Assembly: GCA_017461745.1 (NCBI GenBank)
Contig: JAFTXE010000019.1
Location: 1 to 36,549, forward strand
Length of the DNA stretch: 36,549 nucleotides
Reading direction: 5' to 3'
Source: Clostridia bacterium
Lineage (GTDB): Bacteria > Bacillota > Clostridia > Oscillospirales > CAG-272
Shown one piece after another: positions 14,454-22,181 of the stretch (its first letter is position 1; the number at the start of each line of letters is the position of its first letter). Made by a program: the position numbers and the translations under genes. The notes below the pieces were generated by a model, which was not told where the DNA came from, made no database searches, and saw nothing but the letters and a program-made list of their open reading frames with translations.

Positions 14454-14989
14454 CAGTTCCCTACCTCCTTTGCCGCCTCAATTGCGCCGAAGCTTTCCTT
14501 TACCGCCTCGATAAACGCGGACGATGAAATAGTCGCTCCGCTTATGGCGTCAACGCCATCGAGGTTCTCATTCTTGTTTTCAAACTGTCCGAGAAATTCG
14601 GGAAGCGTTACCTTGCTTCCTATTCCCGACGTCTCGCCCTGAGCGGATATTACCTTACATTCGGTAATCTCGCCCTCGCTCGTAAAGCCTACCGCCACAG
14701 ACATGGGCTTAGAGGAGTCGTAGCCCTTGACCGACAGCATGGCAACGTAGCCCTCACCGTCAAGGTCACGGTAAACTGCTATTACGCTTTCGGGAAGCTC
14801 TTCAAGCTCCACCTTCTCAAAGCCGTCGTTCTCGGGAAGCACTGCCGCCAGCGCCTCTGCCTCGGCTTTTTCGTTTGCCGCGGCTATCTTGGGAGCCGTC
14901 ACCATATTGACAGCCGCCATTGCCACTGCGATAAACAAGCATATCGCAACTAAAACTATTATGCTTTTTACAGAGGTATTCTTTTTCAT
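14453..14989 (-). CDS. rnfG: Rnf complex flavoprotein subunit RnfG
   Basis: 178 residues. An N-terminal membrane anchor (about 8-30) is followed by an extracytoplasmic FMN-binding domain. The flavinylation motif SGAT (Ser150-Thr153, within DAISGATISSSA) gives Thr153 as the covalent FMN site. It accepts electrons on the outer face of the membrane from the RnfA/E core. The start overlaps the rnfD stop (ATGA). Covalent attachment normally needs an ApbE flavin transferase, and none is encoded in this window. Confidence 0.95.
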   Translation of the reverse strand: MKKNTSVKSIIVLVAICLFIAVAMAAVNMVTAPKIAAANEKAEAEALAAVLPENDGFEKVELEELPESVIAVYRDLDGEGYVAMLSVKGYDSSKPMSVAVGFTSEGEITECKVISAQGETSGIGSKVTLPEFLGQFENKNENLDGVDAISGATISSSAFIEAVKESFGAIEAAKEVGN

Positions 14990-15897
14990 TTTTTAATTAC
15001 ACCTCCAAAAGCCTTTTTTCTCGTCCACATGGATATCAGCGGAGTGAGAATATTCATGAAGAGTATCGCGAAGGAAACGCCCTCGGGGTAGTTTCCGAAT
15101 ACGCGGATAAGCACGGTTATAATTCCGCAACCAAGTCCGAATATGACCTTACCCCACTTAGTCGAGGGAGTGGTGGAATAATCGGTCGCCATAAATATAG
15201 CGCCGAGAAGAAGTCCGCCCGTAAGCACGTGCTCCACGGGATTTTCACCGAGGAGGAAGGTGAATACGAACACGGTAGCGACAAACACCACGGGGGTATA
15301 CCACGTAATCACGCGGCGAACGATAAGATAAATACCACCGAGCAGAAGAGCCAAAGCGCAGGTCTCACCGAGCGAGCCGCCGTGATTGCCGAGGAACAGG
15401 TCAAGCACGGAGGGCATCTCGCCGCCTGAGAGCGGAGTTGCCGAGCTTGTTGCGTCGTTCTTTGCGGCAAAATCGGACATACTGCCCGCAAATGATATGA
15501 GCATTACTATTCTCGCTGTAATTGCGGGATTGGCAAAGTTACAGCCGATACCGCCGAACAGTTGTTTTACTATAACTATCGCTACAAGACAGCCGATAGC
15601 CGCCTGCCACAGCGGTATTCCCACGGGCAGATTGAAGCTGAGCAGCAATCCCGTAACTATTGCCGAGAGGTCGCCTACGGTGACGTCTCTTTTACATATT
15701 TTTTCAAAAGCCCATTCGAAGAACACGCACAACGCAACGCAAAATGCGGTGACGAGTGCCGCTCTCCAGCCAAATATTATCACGGACGCCACGAGCGCGG
15801 GGCAAAGAGCTATGATAACGTCCAGCATTATGCTCCTCGTTGTGTGCTTTGCTCTGACGTGAGGCGAGGGGGATACGAGAAGTACGCTATTATCCAT
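14986..15897 (-). CDS. rnfD: Rnf complex membrane flavoprotein subunit RnfD
   Basis: 303 residues with eight or more membrane segments. The FMN-attachment motif SSATPLSGG places the covalently modified Thr near residue 154. The N-terminal SPHVRAKHTTRSIMLDV and the central GGIGCNFANPAITAR match the family. RnfD relays electrons between RnfG and RnfC and helps form the ion channel. The start overlaps the rnfC stop by one base. Confidence 0.95.
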   Translation of the reverse strand: MDNSVLLVSPSPHVRAKHTTRSIMLDVIIALCPALVASVIIFGWRAALVTAFCVALCVFFEWAFEKICKRDVTVGDLSAIVTGLLLSFNLPVGIPLWQAAIGCLVAIVIVKQLFGGIGCNFANPAITARIVMLISFAGSMSDFAAKNDATSSATPLSGGEMPSVLDLFLGNHGGSLGETCALALLLGGIYLIVRRVITWYTPVVFVATVFVFTFLLGENPVEHVLTGGLLLGAIFMATDYSTTPSTKWGKVIFGLGCGIITVLIRVFGNYPEGVSFAILFMNILTPLISMWTRKKAFGGVIKK

Positions 15898-17219
15898 TAT
15901 TTATTCCCCTCCTTCTGCCTTGCGTTTTTAGTCTGATATTCTCTTAGCGCTACCTTTGCAAGCTTATTCGTCTGTACAAGATTTCTCTTTGCGGGACAGA
16001 TAAAGCTACAGCAGCCGCACTCCATGCAGAGATTGACCTTCAATTTTTCAAGCGAAGCTCCGTCTCCCTTTTTGTACGCCGCCGATATATCACACGGCGA
16101 GAGCTTCAACGGACAGCGCTCCATGCATTTTCCGCACTTGATACACGCCGTTTCCTTGGGGGGAGTTGCGTCCTTTCTGTCAAAAGCAAGAATCGCGTTG
16201 TTCTGCTTGAGCACGGGCATGGTGAGGTCGGGCACTGAAATACCCATCATCGGTCCACCCATGAGTATTTTTCTCGGCTGACACTTAAAGCCGCCGCAAA
16301 ATTCAATAAGCTCAAGCACGGGCGTGCCTATGGGAACGATAACGTTCTTGGGCTCGGCAATAGCAGAGCCGTCAACGGTCACGCATCTCTCAACGAGAGG
16401 CATTCCCGTTTTGATGTATTTTGAAATAGTTGCGACAGTAGTACAGTTTATAACTATAACTCCGCAGTCGAGCGGTAGCTGTCCTTCCTTTATGGTTCTT
16501 CCGAGGGTGTGATAAACGAGCACCTTTTCTCCGCCCTGAGGATAGAGCGACGGAAGCGAACGAACCTCAATTCCCTGTATGTGCGCAGTAGCCTTTTTCA
16601 TTGAAGCTATGCACTGCGGCTTATTATTTTCAATACCGACGATAACTCTGTCTACCTCAAGATACTTCATAAGCATCGCAAGACCGTCGGCAACAGCGTC
16701 CGCATCGTCTATCATGGTTCTCGTGTCAGAGGTTATGTAGGGCTCGCATTCCGCGCCGTTGACGACTATCGTATCTATTTTTGATACGTCTGCCGACAGC
16801 TTAACTGTGGTCGGAAAGCCCGCGCCTCCGAGTCCGACGATACCGCTGTTTGAAAGAGCCGACAAAAATTCCTCGCGATTCGTGACTACGGGGGGCTTTA
16901 TTTCCTCGTAAACCGCCTGCTCTCCGTCAGGCTCAATTACGACGGTCGTTATTTTCGCACCCGTCACGGCAATTATTTCGTCAATCTTTTTGACAGTTCC
17001 CGATACGCTTGAATAAATGGGAGAGGAAAGTCCTCCGCCATTCTCAGCGATAGGCTGACCTACCTTGACGGCGTCCCCCGCCTTGACTACTGGTCTTGCG
17101 GGCGCGCCTATATGCATGGACATAGGAATTACGATTTTCTTTGGCACGCCCATACGAACGGGAACGCAATCCGCCGTATTCTTGCAGTGCCGCAGACGTA
17201 CTCCACTTAATCTGAACAT
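15897..17219 (-). CDS. rnfC: Rnf complex NADH-binding subunit RnfC
   Basis: 440 residues. A peripheral cytoplasmic subunit that exchanges electrons with NAD(H). Residues about 20-110 form a biotinyl-lipoyl-like domain (GAPARPVVKAGDAVKVGQPI). A NuoF-like nucleotide/FMN domain follows (GLGGAGFPTTVKL at about 132). Two ferredoxin motifs, CIKCGKCMERCP and CMECGCCSFICP, lie at about 365-415. AGGAG is 12 bases before the ATG. It is the first gene of the operon, with a consensus promoter at 17266-17294. Confidence 0.95.
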   Translation of the reverse strand: MFRLSGVRLRHCKNTADCVPVRMGVPKKIVIPMSMHIGAPARPVVKAGDAVKVGQPIAENGGGLSSPIYSSVSGTVKKIDEIIAVTGAKITTVVIEPDGEQAVYEEIKPPVVTNREEFLSALSNSGIVGLGGAGFPTTVKLSADVSKIDTIVVNGAECEPYITSDTRTMIDDADAVADGLAMLMKYLEVDRVIVGIENNKPQCIASMKKATAHIQGIEVRSLPSLYPQGGEKVLVYHTLGRTIKEGQLPLDCGVIVINCTTVATISKYIKTGMPLVERCVTVDGSAIAEPKNVIVPIGTPVLELIEFCGGFKCQPRKILMGGPMMGISVPDLTMPVLKQNNAILAFDRKDATPPKETACIKCGKCMERCPLKLSPCDISAAYKKGDGASLEKLKVNLCMECGCCSFICPAKRNLVQTNKLAKVALREYQTKNARQKEGNK

Positions 17220-17265
17220 ATATCTGCTTTACTCCTTTTGTATTAGATATGTATTATATTTATTA

Positions 17266-17294
17266 ATTATATCATTTTTTGATGCAATTGTCAA
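17266..17294 (-). promoter_or_regulatory. Consensus promoter of the rnf operon
   Basis: On the minus strand, TTGACA (17289-17294), 17 bp and TATAAT (17266-17271): a perfect sigma-A match, fitting strong constitutive expression of the Rnf complex. Confidence 0.88.
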
Positions 17295-17340
17295 CAATTG
17301 ATATTTTATTGACAAGGATATACGAGTTTATAAAAACAAG

Positions 17341-17369
17341 TTGAAAAAAGCAAAAAAATCTGCTATAAT
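17341..17369 (+). promoter_or_regulatory. Promoter of the divergent unknown gene
   Basis: TTGAAA (17341-17346), 17 bp and TATAAT (17364-17369), about 30 bases before the ATG at 17401. Confidence 0.8.
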
Positions 17370-17400
17370 ATAATGAGTACGCAGAAAGGCGGTGATAAGC

Positions 17401-18321
17401 ATGAAAAACGCATGGGAGCTATTGGCAAGTGACGATGTCCTCGAAGCGATGACGCTTTTAGGCTGTGACGATAAATATATATATGGAAGCGCATCGGATT
17501 TTGAAAAATTCAAAGAGCTGTGCGCTACGTTTTTTATGCTTGAGGGTAGCGACGTCGCCGAAAAGCTGATGAAAAAAATAAGCGGTGCATTAGAAAAAAA
17601 AGTATGCTTTGACCATATACGCGCAGACAACGCCATAGCGCTTTGGAAAGAAATCAACGTGTCGCTGGGGGCTTTTTACGGTGAGACGCCGATATTTGAA
17701 CAAAGTGTCGAAAATTTATGTCGTACCGAGACGAAACGCGCAAAAGCTAACCGTGTTGAAAAAAACAAATTTATTAACGAGTTTTTCGACGTAAACCGTG
17801 CGGTAGACGGCATAAAAAGCAGTAGCGACTCCTCCCTTTCGCAATTTTGCGATATGTTAATAAAATCAAGCAACTACAAAATATCAGTAACTCTCAGCGA
17901 CGCCGATTTCGTACGTCCTAACAGATACTTAGCAGACGGCGTTATCAAAAAAATCTCAGATGATGAAAAATATAATTTGTCCGAATATAATTTACTATTA
18001 TGTCAAATTATTTGTGAGCTGATATTTGCTGATTCAAGTCGAATATTGCAATTATATTTAAATTCACAAAGCTCATTTTCTGCCGCCAAGGAGCTTATAA
18101 ATTATCTTTCCATGAGAAAACTGAGAGCAAGGATTTTTCTTTGCGTATGCTCTTCCAACTCTCCTGAAGATATCAAAATCACTTGTCTGCTCGGCGGCAA
18201 CGGCTGTTTTACCACGCCCGTTTTTATAAAAAAAGATACGGACACAAATGACCGTACCGATACATTTTTAAATTCACTTTACCGTATTTATCCCTCGGGT
18301 AACGTGTTAGTTTTGGAATGA
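17401..18321 (+). CDS. Conserved-looking hypothetical protein (306 aa)
   Basis: I do not recognise this protein. It has no signal peptide or membrane segment and looks soluble and mostly helical. The N-terminal 90 residues (MKNAWELLASDDVLEAMTLL... FEKFKELCATFFML) are followed by a Lys-rich linker (TKRAKANRVEKNKF) and a C-terminal part with alternating strands and helices (YKISVTLSDADFVRPN; ARIFLCVCSSNSPEDIKITCLLGG). Of the possible starts I chose the ATG at 17401, preceded by AAAGGCGGTG; a GTG at 17392 overlaps that site. It has its own promoter and is divergent from rnfC, with 172 bp between the two reading frames. Nothing near it explains its role. Confidence 0.75.
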   Translation: MKNAWELLASDDVLEAMTLLGCDDKYIYGSASDFEKFKELCATFFMLEGSDVAEKLMKKISGALEKKVCFDHIRADNAIALWKEINVSLGAFYGETPIFEQSVENLCRTETKRAKANRVEKNKFINEFFDVNRAVDGIKSSSDSSLSQFCDMLIKSSNYKISVTLSDADFVRPNRYLADGVIKKISDDEKYNLSEYNLLLCQIICELIFADSSRILQLYLNSQSSFSAAKELINYLSMRKLRARIFLCVCSSNSPEDIKITCLLGGNGCFTTPVFIKKDTDTNDRTDTFLNSLYRIYPSGNVLVLE

Positions 18322-18382
18322 GAATGCTTGGGGCTTTTACAAAACAATTTCAGCGAAAAAACACTTGCGACTGCGAGTTATC

Positions 18383-18592
18383 ATCTCAAGTTAAGCATAG
18401 CACCAATTCAACATAAAAACAAGCATGAAATCGTGCTATGCACGATGAAATCCAAACAAGTTTGGATGAAATCTTCAGCCTACGACTTCAGATGAAATCA
18501 AATCCGCCTCTAATCACCACGCGTCAGCGGGATTTCATCGCTTTGGCGATTTCATCCACATAAGTGGATTTATTCCGACGCAGGCGGATTTA
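18383..18592. repeat. Nested-palindrome intergenic repeat built on GATGAAATC/GATTTCATC
   Basis: Short hairpins (CGTGC-TAT-GCACG; CCAAAC-AA-GTTTGG; ACTTCAG partners; CCAC-ATAA-GTGG) alternate with ATGAAATC boxes at about 18425, 18445, 18465 and 18492. Inverse GATTTCATC boxes lie at about 18531 and 18549, and the arms AAATCCGCCT and AGGCGGATTT enclose the second half. Also GCATAGCAC pairs with GTGCTATGC. The layout is a multi-stem palindromic repeat, not coding sequence. Confidence 0.7.
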
Positions 18593-18595
18593 ACT

Positions 18596-18634
18596 GAAAA
18601 GACTCAGGATTGTGTCCAATCCTGAGTCTTTTCT
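18596..18634. terminator. Bidirectional terminator next to the tRNA gene
   Basis: AAAAGACTCAGGATTG pairs perfectly with CAATCCTGAGTCTTTT around TGTC. It begins directly after the tRNA CCA end on the minus strand and may also stop transcripts from the plus-strand gene before it. Confidence 0.85.
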
Positions 18635-18711
18635 TGGTGGGCCATCAGGGACTCGAACCCCGGACCAACCGGTTATGAGCCGGTTGCTCTAACCAACTGA
18701 GCTAATGGCCC
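18635..18711 (-). tRNA. tRNA with CAU anticodon (elongator Met or Ile2)
   Basis: The minus strand gives a full 77-base cloverleaf: acceptor GGGCCAT/ATGGCCC, D-arm TAGCTCAGTTGGTTAGAGC, anticodon stem CCGG/CCGG around CTCATAA with CAT as the anticodon, T-arm GGTTCGAGTCC, and an encoded CCA. It lacks initiator features (there is no CCGGG anticodon-stem run of three G-C pairs or unpaired 1-72). Whether it is methionine or lysidine-modified isoleucine cannot be settled by the anticodon alone. It has its own consensus promoter and terminator. Confidence 0.93.
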
Positions 18712-18736
18712 GCATATCATCATATGCGACTTGTAT

Positions 18737-18765
18737 ATTATACCGCAATTAATTCAAATTGTCAA
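18737..18765 (-). promoter_or_regulatory. Promoter of the tRNA gene
   Basis: Minus strand TTGACA (18760-18765), 17 bp and TATAAT (18737-18742): a perfect sigma-A promoter. Confidence 0.88.
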
Positions 18766-18890
18766 GATGTTTTTTAAAAAAAGTTTATTTTTTTCAAAAA
18801 AATTTTCTCTCGACAAGATTTACTTGATTTATGACGTCATATAATGTTATGCTTTTAGTATATAAAATAATAAAAGCCAAGGAGGACATC

Positions 18891-19511
18891 ATGAAAAAAA
18901 CGTTTATTTTTATCATAACGATTCTGTTTCTATTCTCTGCTCTCAGCGCCTGCACAAGTAATTCTTCCCCTGCGGACTCTGCAATTGAATCTCTGGAAAA
19001 CAGGATAGCCGAGCTTGAAGGGCTGATTGCAAGTGGCGGTGAGCAGAACGATATTAGCGAGCTTCTATCTCAGCTCAATTCACTCAAGGGCACGGAAACG
19101 GGTACTAATGACACAGATACCGACACGACGGACACAAACGACGATAACACCCCAGGCTTTAAATACACGCTAAACGGCAACAAGGCTACCATAACGGGAT
19201 ATTCGGGAGAGCAGACCGACATAGTTATACCTGCCACCATAGACGGCTACAGAGTTGTGGCGATAGGTGACAATGCTTTTGAGAAATTACATATTAAAAA
19301 AGTCATAATTTCGGACGGAGTTGAGAGTATCGGGTGGTTTGCCTTCAACGGCTGCGCTTTCCTTTCCTCCGTCACCGTTCCAAGCAGCGTCAGCAGTATC
19401 GGACACGGAGCTTTCGGTGCTTCGGGCACTTCCATGACGATTTACTGTCATTCCGATTCCTTTGCCGTCGCATACGCTAAGAGCTACGGTATTACATACG
19501 CAATAATTTAA
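18891..19511 (+). CDS. Lipoprotein with BspA-like leucine-rich repeats (LRR_5)
   Basis: 206 residues. The signal peptide ends in the lipobox LSAC (Cys21 would be lipidated), so it sits on the outer face of the membrane. Next come a short coiled coil (AIESLENRIAELEGLIASG), a Thr/Asp-rich linker (DTDTDTTDTNDDN) and two to three LRR_5 repeats of the pattern IPATIDGYRVVAIGDNAFEK and VESIGWFAFNGC, closing with YAKSYGITYAII. Such domains serve adhesion or binding in gut Clostridia and Bacteroides. AAGGAGG lies five bases before ATG 18891. A TATAAT at 18840 lies 46 bases upstream with a poor -35, next to the palindrome ATGACGTCAT. Confidence 0.88.
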   Translation: MKKTFIFIITILFLFSALSACTSNSSPADSAIESLENRIAELEGLIASGGEQNDISELLSQLNSLKGTETGTNDTDTDTTDTNDDNTPGFKYTLNGNKATITGYSGEQTDIVIPATIDGYRVVAIGDNAFEKLHIKKVIISDGVESIGWFAFNGCAFLSSVTVPSSVSSIGHGAFGASGTSMTIYCHSDSFAVAYAKSYGITYAII

Positions 19512-19522
19512 CAAAAAATCTA

Positions 19523-19551
19523 TTGACCTTCCGCCTTGATTGTTGTATAAT
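19523..19551 (+). promoter_or_regulatory. Promoter of the degenerate M23 protein gene
   Basis: TTGACC (19523-19528), 17 bp and TATAAT (19546-19551), 30 bases before the ATG at 19582. Confidence 0.82.
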
Positions 19552-19581
19552 ATAGGTATGATTTCGGAAGGAGGATAGTTT

Positions 19582-21210
19582 ATGTCGGAGCAATTCAAGG
19601 AACTGCTTTTGCGCTTTAAGCAAAGCTTAACGCCAAAGAAGATACTTTTATCGTTTTTAATAGCCTTGATAATATTATTCCCTACCGTGCTTGCGATAAT
19701 AAGCGTAGCTCACTCAAGCAATGATGCGACTACGGTTTCCTCCAGAGCCAGCACCGTAATTCTTTATAACGAGGACGGCGTTGAGCTGTACAGAGAAAAC
19801 GCTGACGAAGCTCTTGCCGGAGATTCCTCGCTAATAAGCATTTTTAACACCATCTTCGACAACAAGCTCGAAATAGACGATATTCCGTCAAATGCCGCTA
19901 CAGAGCCACCGCTCAAGGCAGAGCTTATATGGGAAAACGGTAAGGATACGCTGACCTGCTACTTTTCATTTTCGGAAAACGGTAGCTTTTGCGCAGACGA
20001 AGCTGACAATTATTACAGAATTCCCGCGGAGGACAGCGAGCGTTTTTTAAGTTCAGCATTTGCCGAAACGCTTTATACCGACTCAACTCCGCCCCAAATG
20101 TTAACAGCGGAAGGAGATACCGTACTTCCTACGTCTACCGAATGGTATTATAAGAACATGAACGGTCTGTATCTGAGAGCGCAAAAAAATGCTTTGGCGG
20201 ACGAGAAGCTTACGTATCACGTTACCAGCGCTATTTCCGTTGATTTTACCGATGAGCCCGATGCCTGCACGGTTGAGGTATATAGCGACGGCGAAAAAGT
20301 TTTTATGGGCGCTCCCGAGGAGCTTGCATATATGATACTTGACTCCGACTCAGTTCTGTCAGTCAACGTAAACGCGCAATGGAGTTATCTTAACGAACGC
20401 AATTTTTACGGTGGAGTAAGCTACAGCTTTGACATCTTAATTCACAACCGAGCGGAATTCTCCATCGACCGCAGTTCCTTTGCTGCTGGAGAATTCGCTA
20501 TTCTTAAGGCTAACAATATTTCCACGCTCTCCAAGCTCTCATTCGTGACTGACATGGACTTTAAGCCCGAATTTACTCTCGTTGGAGAAGTTGCTTATGC
20601 TATTATCCCCTGCCCTAACGGTCAAACGGAAGCTGAAAGCTTTGACTTTTCGATATCCTACGGAGTTTCATCAAACAAATTTTCCATCGCAATTGAGGAC
20701 TCAGAGCTACCAAGCAGCTCCGATTTTGCTCTGTCGCTGACAAGGCTTAACGTTGATCCCAACGACTTTGGCAAGGCTTCCGAGCGTTATTCCTTCCTCT
20801 CGGGGCTCAGACGCGCTCCATCGGAAACGGACTTCTCCGCAGGACGCGTATTTGGCGAGAGCTTTACTTACAATTACAGCAGAACGTATTCCTTCTTTAA
20901 TGAATACGTATGCATTGATAGCTCTGCTATCCCCGTTCTTGCGTGCAGTGGCGGTAAGGTTATATACACCGACGTTTCGGATACGTTAGGTAGCGTTGCC
21001 ATAGTTGATCTCGGCTTTGGAATACGGCTATGGTATTGTAATCTTTCCACGCTTAACGTATCCGTCGGCGATTACGTTGCGGCAGGCGATGTTATCGGTG
21101 TTACGGGAACGCTACTCGACGGAAAAAGCGAGGGCTTTACTTTGACGATGAGCTACTACTCACAGATACTTGACGTCAACTGTTTGTTTAGTAACGATTT
21201 TAAGCTTTAA
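19582..21210 (+). CDS. Membrane-anchored protein with degenerate M23 (LytM) domain
   Basis: 542 residues. A short cytoplasmic N-terminus, one membrane helix (about 20-43), then a large extracytoplasmic beta-rich region (45-420) and a C-terminal domain with the M23/LytM fold: IPVLACSGGKVIYTDVSDTLGSVAIVDLG, then VSVGDYVAAGDVIGVTG. In active M23 enzymes zinc is held by HxxxD and HxH. Here the first His position is Tyr (EYVCID), the H of YxHL is Asn (WYCNLSTL) and the HLH is TLT. It therefore should not cut peptidoglycan and is more likely a binding or scaffold protein, as SpoIIQ is in sporulation. AAGGAGG is seven bases before the ATG. It has its own promoter. Confidence 0.82.
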   Translation: MSEQFKELLLRFKQSLTPKKILLSFLIALIILFPTVLAIISVAHSSNDATTVSSRASTVILYNEDGVELYRENADEALAGDSSLISIFNTIFDNKLEIDDIPSNAATEPPLKAELIWENGKDTLTCYFSFSENGSFCADEADNYYRIPAEDSERFLSSAFAETLYTDSTPPQMLTAEGDTVLPTSTEWYYKNMNGLYLRAQKNALADEKLTYHVTSAISVDFTDEPDACTVEVYSDGEKVFMGAPEELAYMILDSDSVLSVNVNAQWSYLNERNFYGGVSYSFDILIHNRAEFSIDRSSFAAGEFAILKANNISTLSKLSFVTDMDFKPEFTLVGEVAYAIIPCPNGQTEAESFDFSISYGVSSNKFSIAIEDSELPSSSDFALSLTRLNVDPNDFGKASERYSFLSGLRRAPSETDFSAGRVFGESFTYNYSRTYSFFNEYVCIDSSAIPVLACSGGKVIYTDVSDTLGSVAIVDLGFGIRLWYCNLSTLNVSVGDYVAAGDVIGVTGTLLDGKSEGFTLTMSYYSQILDVNCLFSNDFKL

Positions 21211-21256
21211 TAAAAAATCCCAAATGACAAAGGTGCTCACACCGCAAACAAACAAT

Positions 21257-21300
21257 CCCCCCGACAGATTTTTGAATTCTGTCGAGGGGCTTTTGTTTTG
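21257..21300. terminator. Terminator between convergent genes
   Basis: CCCC-c-CGACAGA pairs with TCTGTCG-a-GGGG, followed by CTTTTGTTTTG on the plus strand. It serves the M23-like gene and probably the convergent methyltransferase. Confidence 0.8.
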
Positions 21301-21320
21301 TTCAATAAGTTCGGGGGTAA

Positions 21321-22106
21321 TTATCTCTTTTTCAATTCAGCAATTGCCGCATAGTGCAAGACATCAAACTCGTTGGGTGCAATTTTTTCTAACAATGCTA
21401 TATGTTCTCGTTCCCAATTCATAATTTCACTTTGAGTAAGAGATGCACCAACTCCACGACACGCTTTCATTCTTCCATTCCAACTTTTACGTGTAAAATG
21501 TAGATTTAGCGTATATTCTTCATGATAAATTAATTCAAAATTCTCTATATAACAGTCAGGAATGTGTATAGGATGTATGTTTTCACCAGCACCACTCCAT
21601 TTAGGACTGTACTTAAGCACTAGTTCCTCACTTGCACCCGCAATTTTGTCCTCAAAAGGAAGCCTAGCCATATAGAGAATGAGAAGGCGACCGTTCGGTT
21701 TTAACATACGGCAAAGCTTTGGCATAATTTTGGGGTGATCAAAATACCAAAAGCATTGACAAGCGGAGATCACATCAAAGGTGCTATTTGGAAAATCCAG
21801 CATCTCTGCCGACATAGCGTAATAGTCAATATTCATACCTTCGGATAACTTCTTAGCTTGCTCAATTTGATTTTCCGAGATATCAACTCCTATCCATTTT
21901 GCGCCGTAATGGTAAAGATTTCTTGGCAGTACTCCCGTTCCCGTACCAAGATCGAGAACGGACTGTCCATCAACACATAGCCCTCGGCTTATGATCTTAT
22001 CGTAAAACTCCTGTGGATAGATATCACGGTATTTTGCATAATCAAGCGAAGTCCTACCCCAATCAAATGCTTTTCCACCATCTATTCTTACATCCATTAT
22101 TTTCAT
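21321..22106 (-). CDS. Class I SAM-dependent methyltransferase
   Basis: 261 residues, of the UbiE/Methyltransf_11 type. The SAM-binding motif I is SVLDLGTGTGVLPRNLY (about 50), followed by the acidic motif II region (WIGVDISENQIEQAKKLS), motif III (NIDYYAMSAEMLDF) and MLKPNGRLLILYMARLPFED. The C-terminal part (HFTRKSWNGRMKACRGVGASLT) resembles small-molecule methyltransferases. The acceptor is unknown and no pathway genes are adjacent. I use ATG 22106; the ribosome-binding site is weak, and a TTG 15 bases upstream is less likely. Confidence 0.88.
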   Translation of the reverse strand: MKIMDVRIDGGKAFDWGRTSLDYAKYRDIYPQEFYDKIISRGLCVDGQSVLDLGTGTGVLPRNLYHYGAKWIGVDISENQIEQAKKLSEGMNIDYYAMSAEMLDFPNSTFDVISACQCFWYFDHPKIMPKLCRMLKPNGRLLILYMARLPFEDKIAGASEELVLKYSPKWSGAGENIHPIHIPDCYIENFELIYHEEYTLNLHFTRKSWNGRMKACRGVGASLTQSEIMNWEREHIALLEKIAPNEFDVLHYAAIAELKKR

Positions 22107-22181
22107 AATAAAACCACACAAATCATTATTTACAGTTTCGTTTTTGTATTACAACGGCACAGAACCAAGTCCATACCCCTG

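Noticed and set aside
18420..18560. A CRISPR array formed by the GATGAAATC boxes
   Set aside because: Boxes are too short, spacers are themselves palindromes of varying length, and the second half is in inverse orientation. No cas genes are near.
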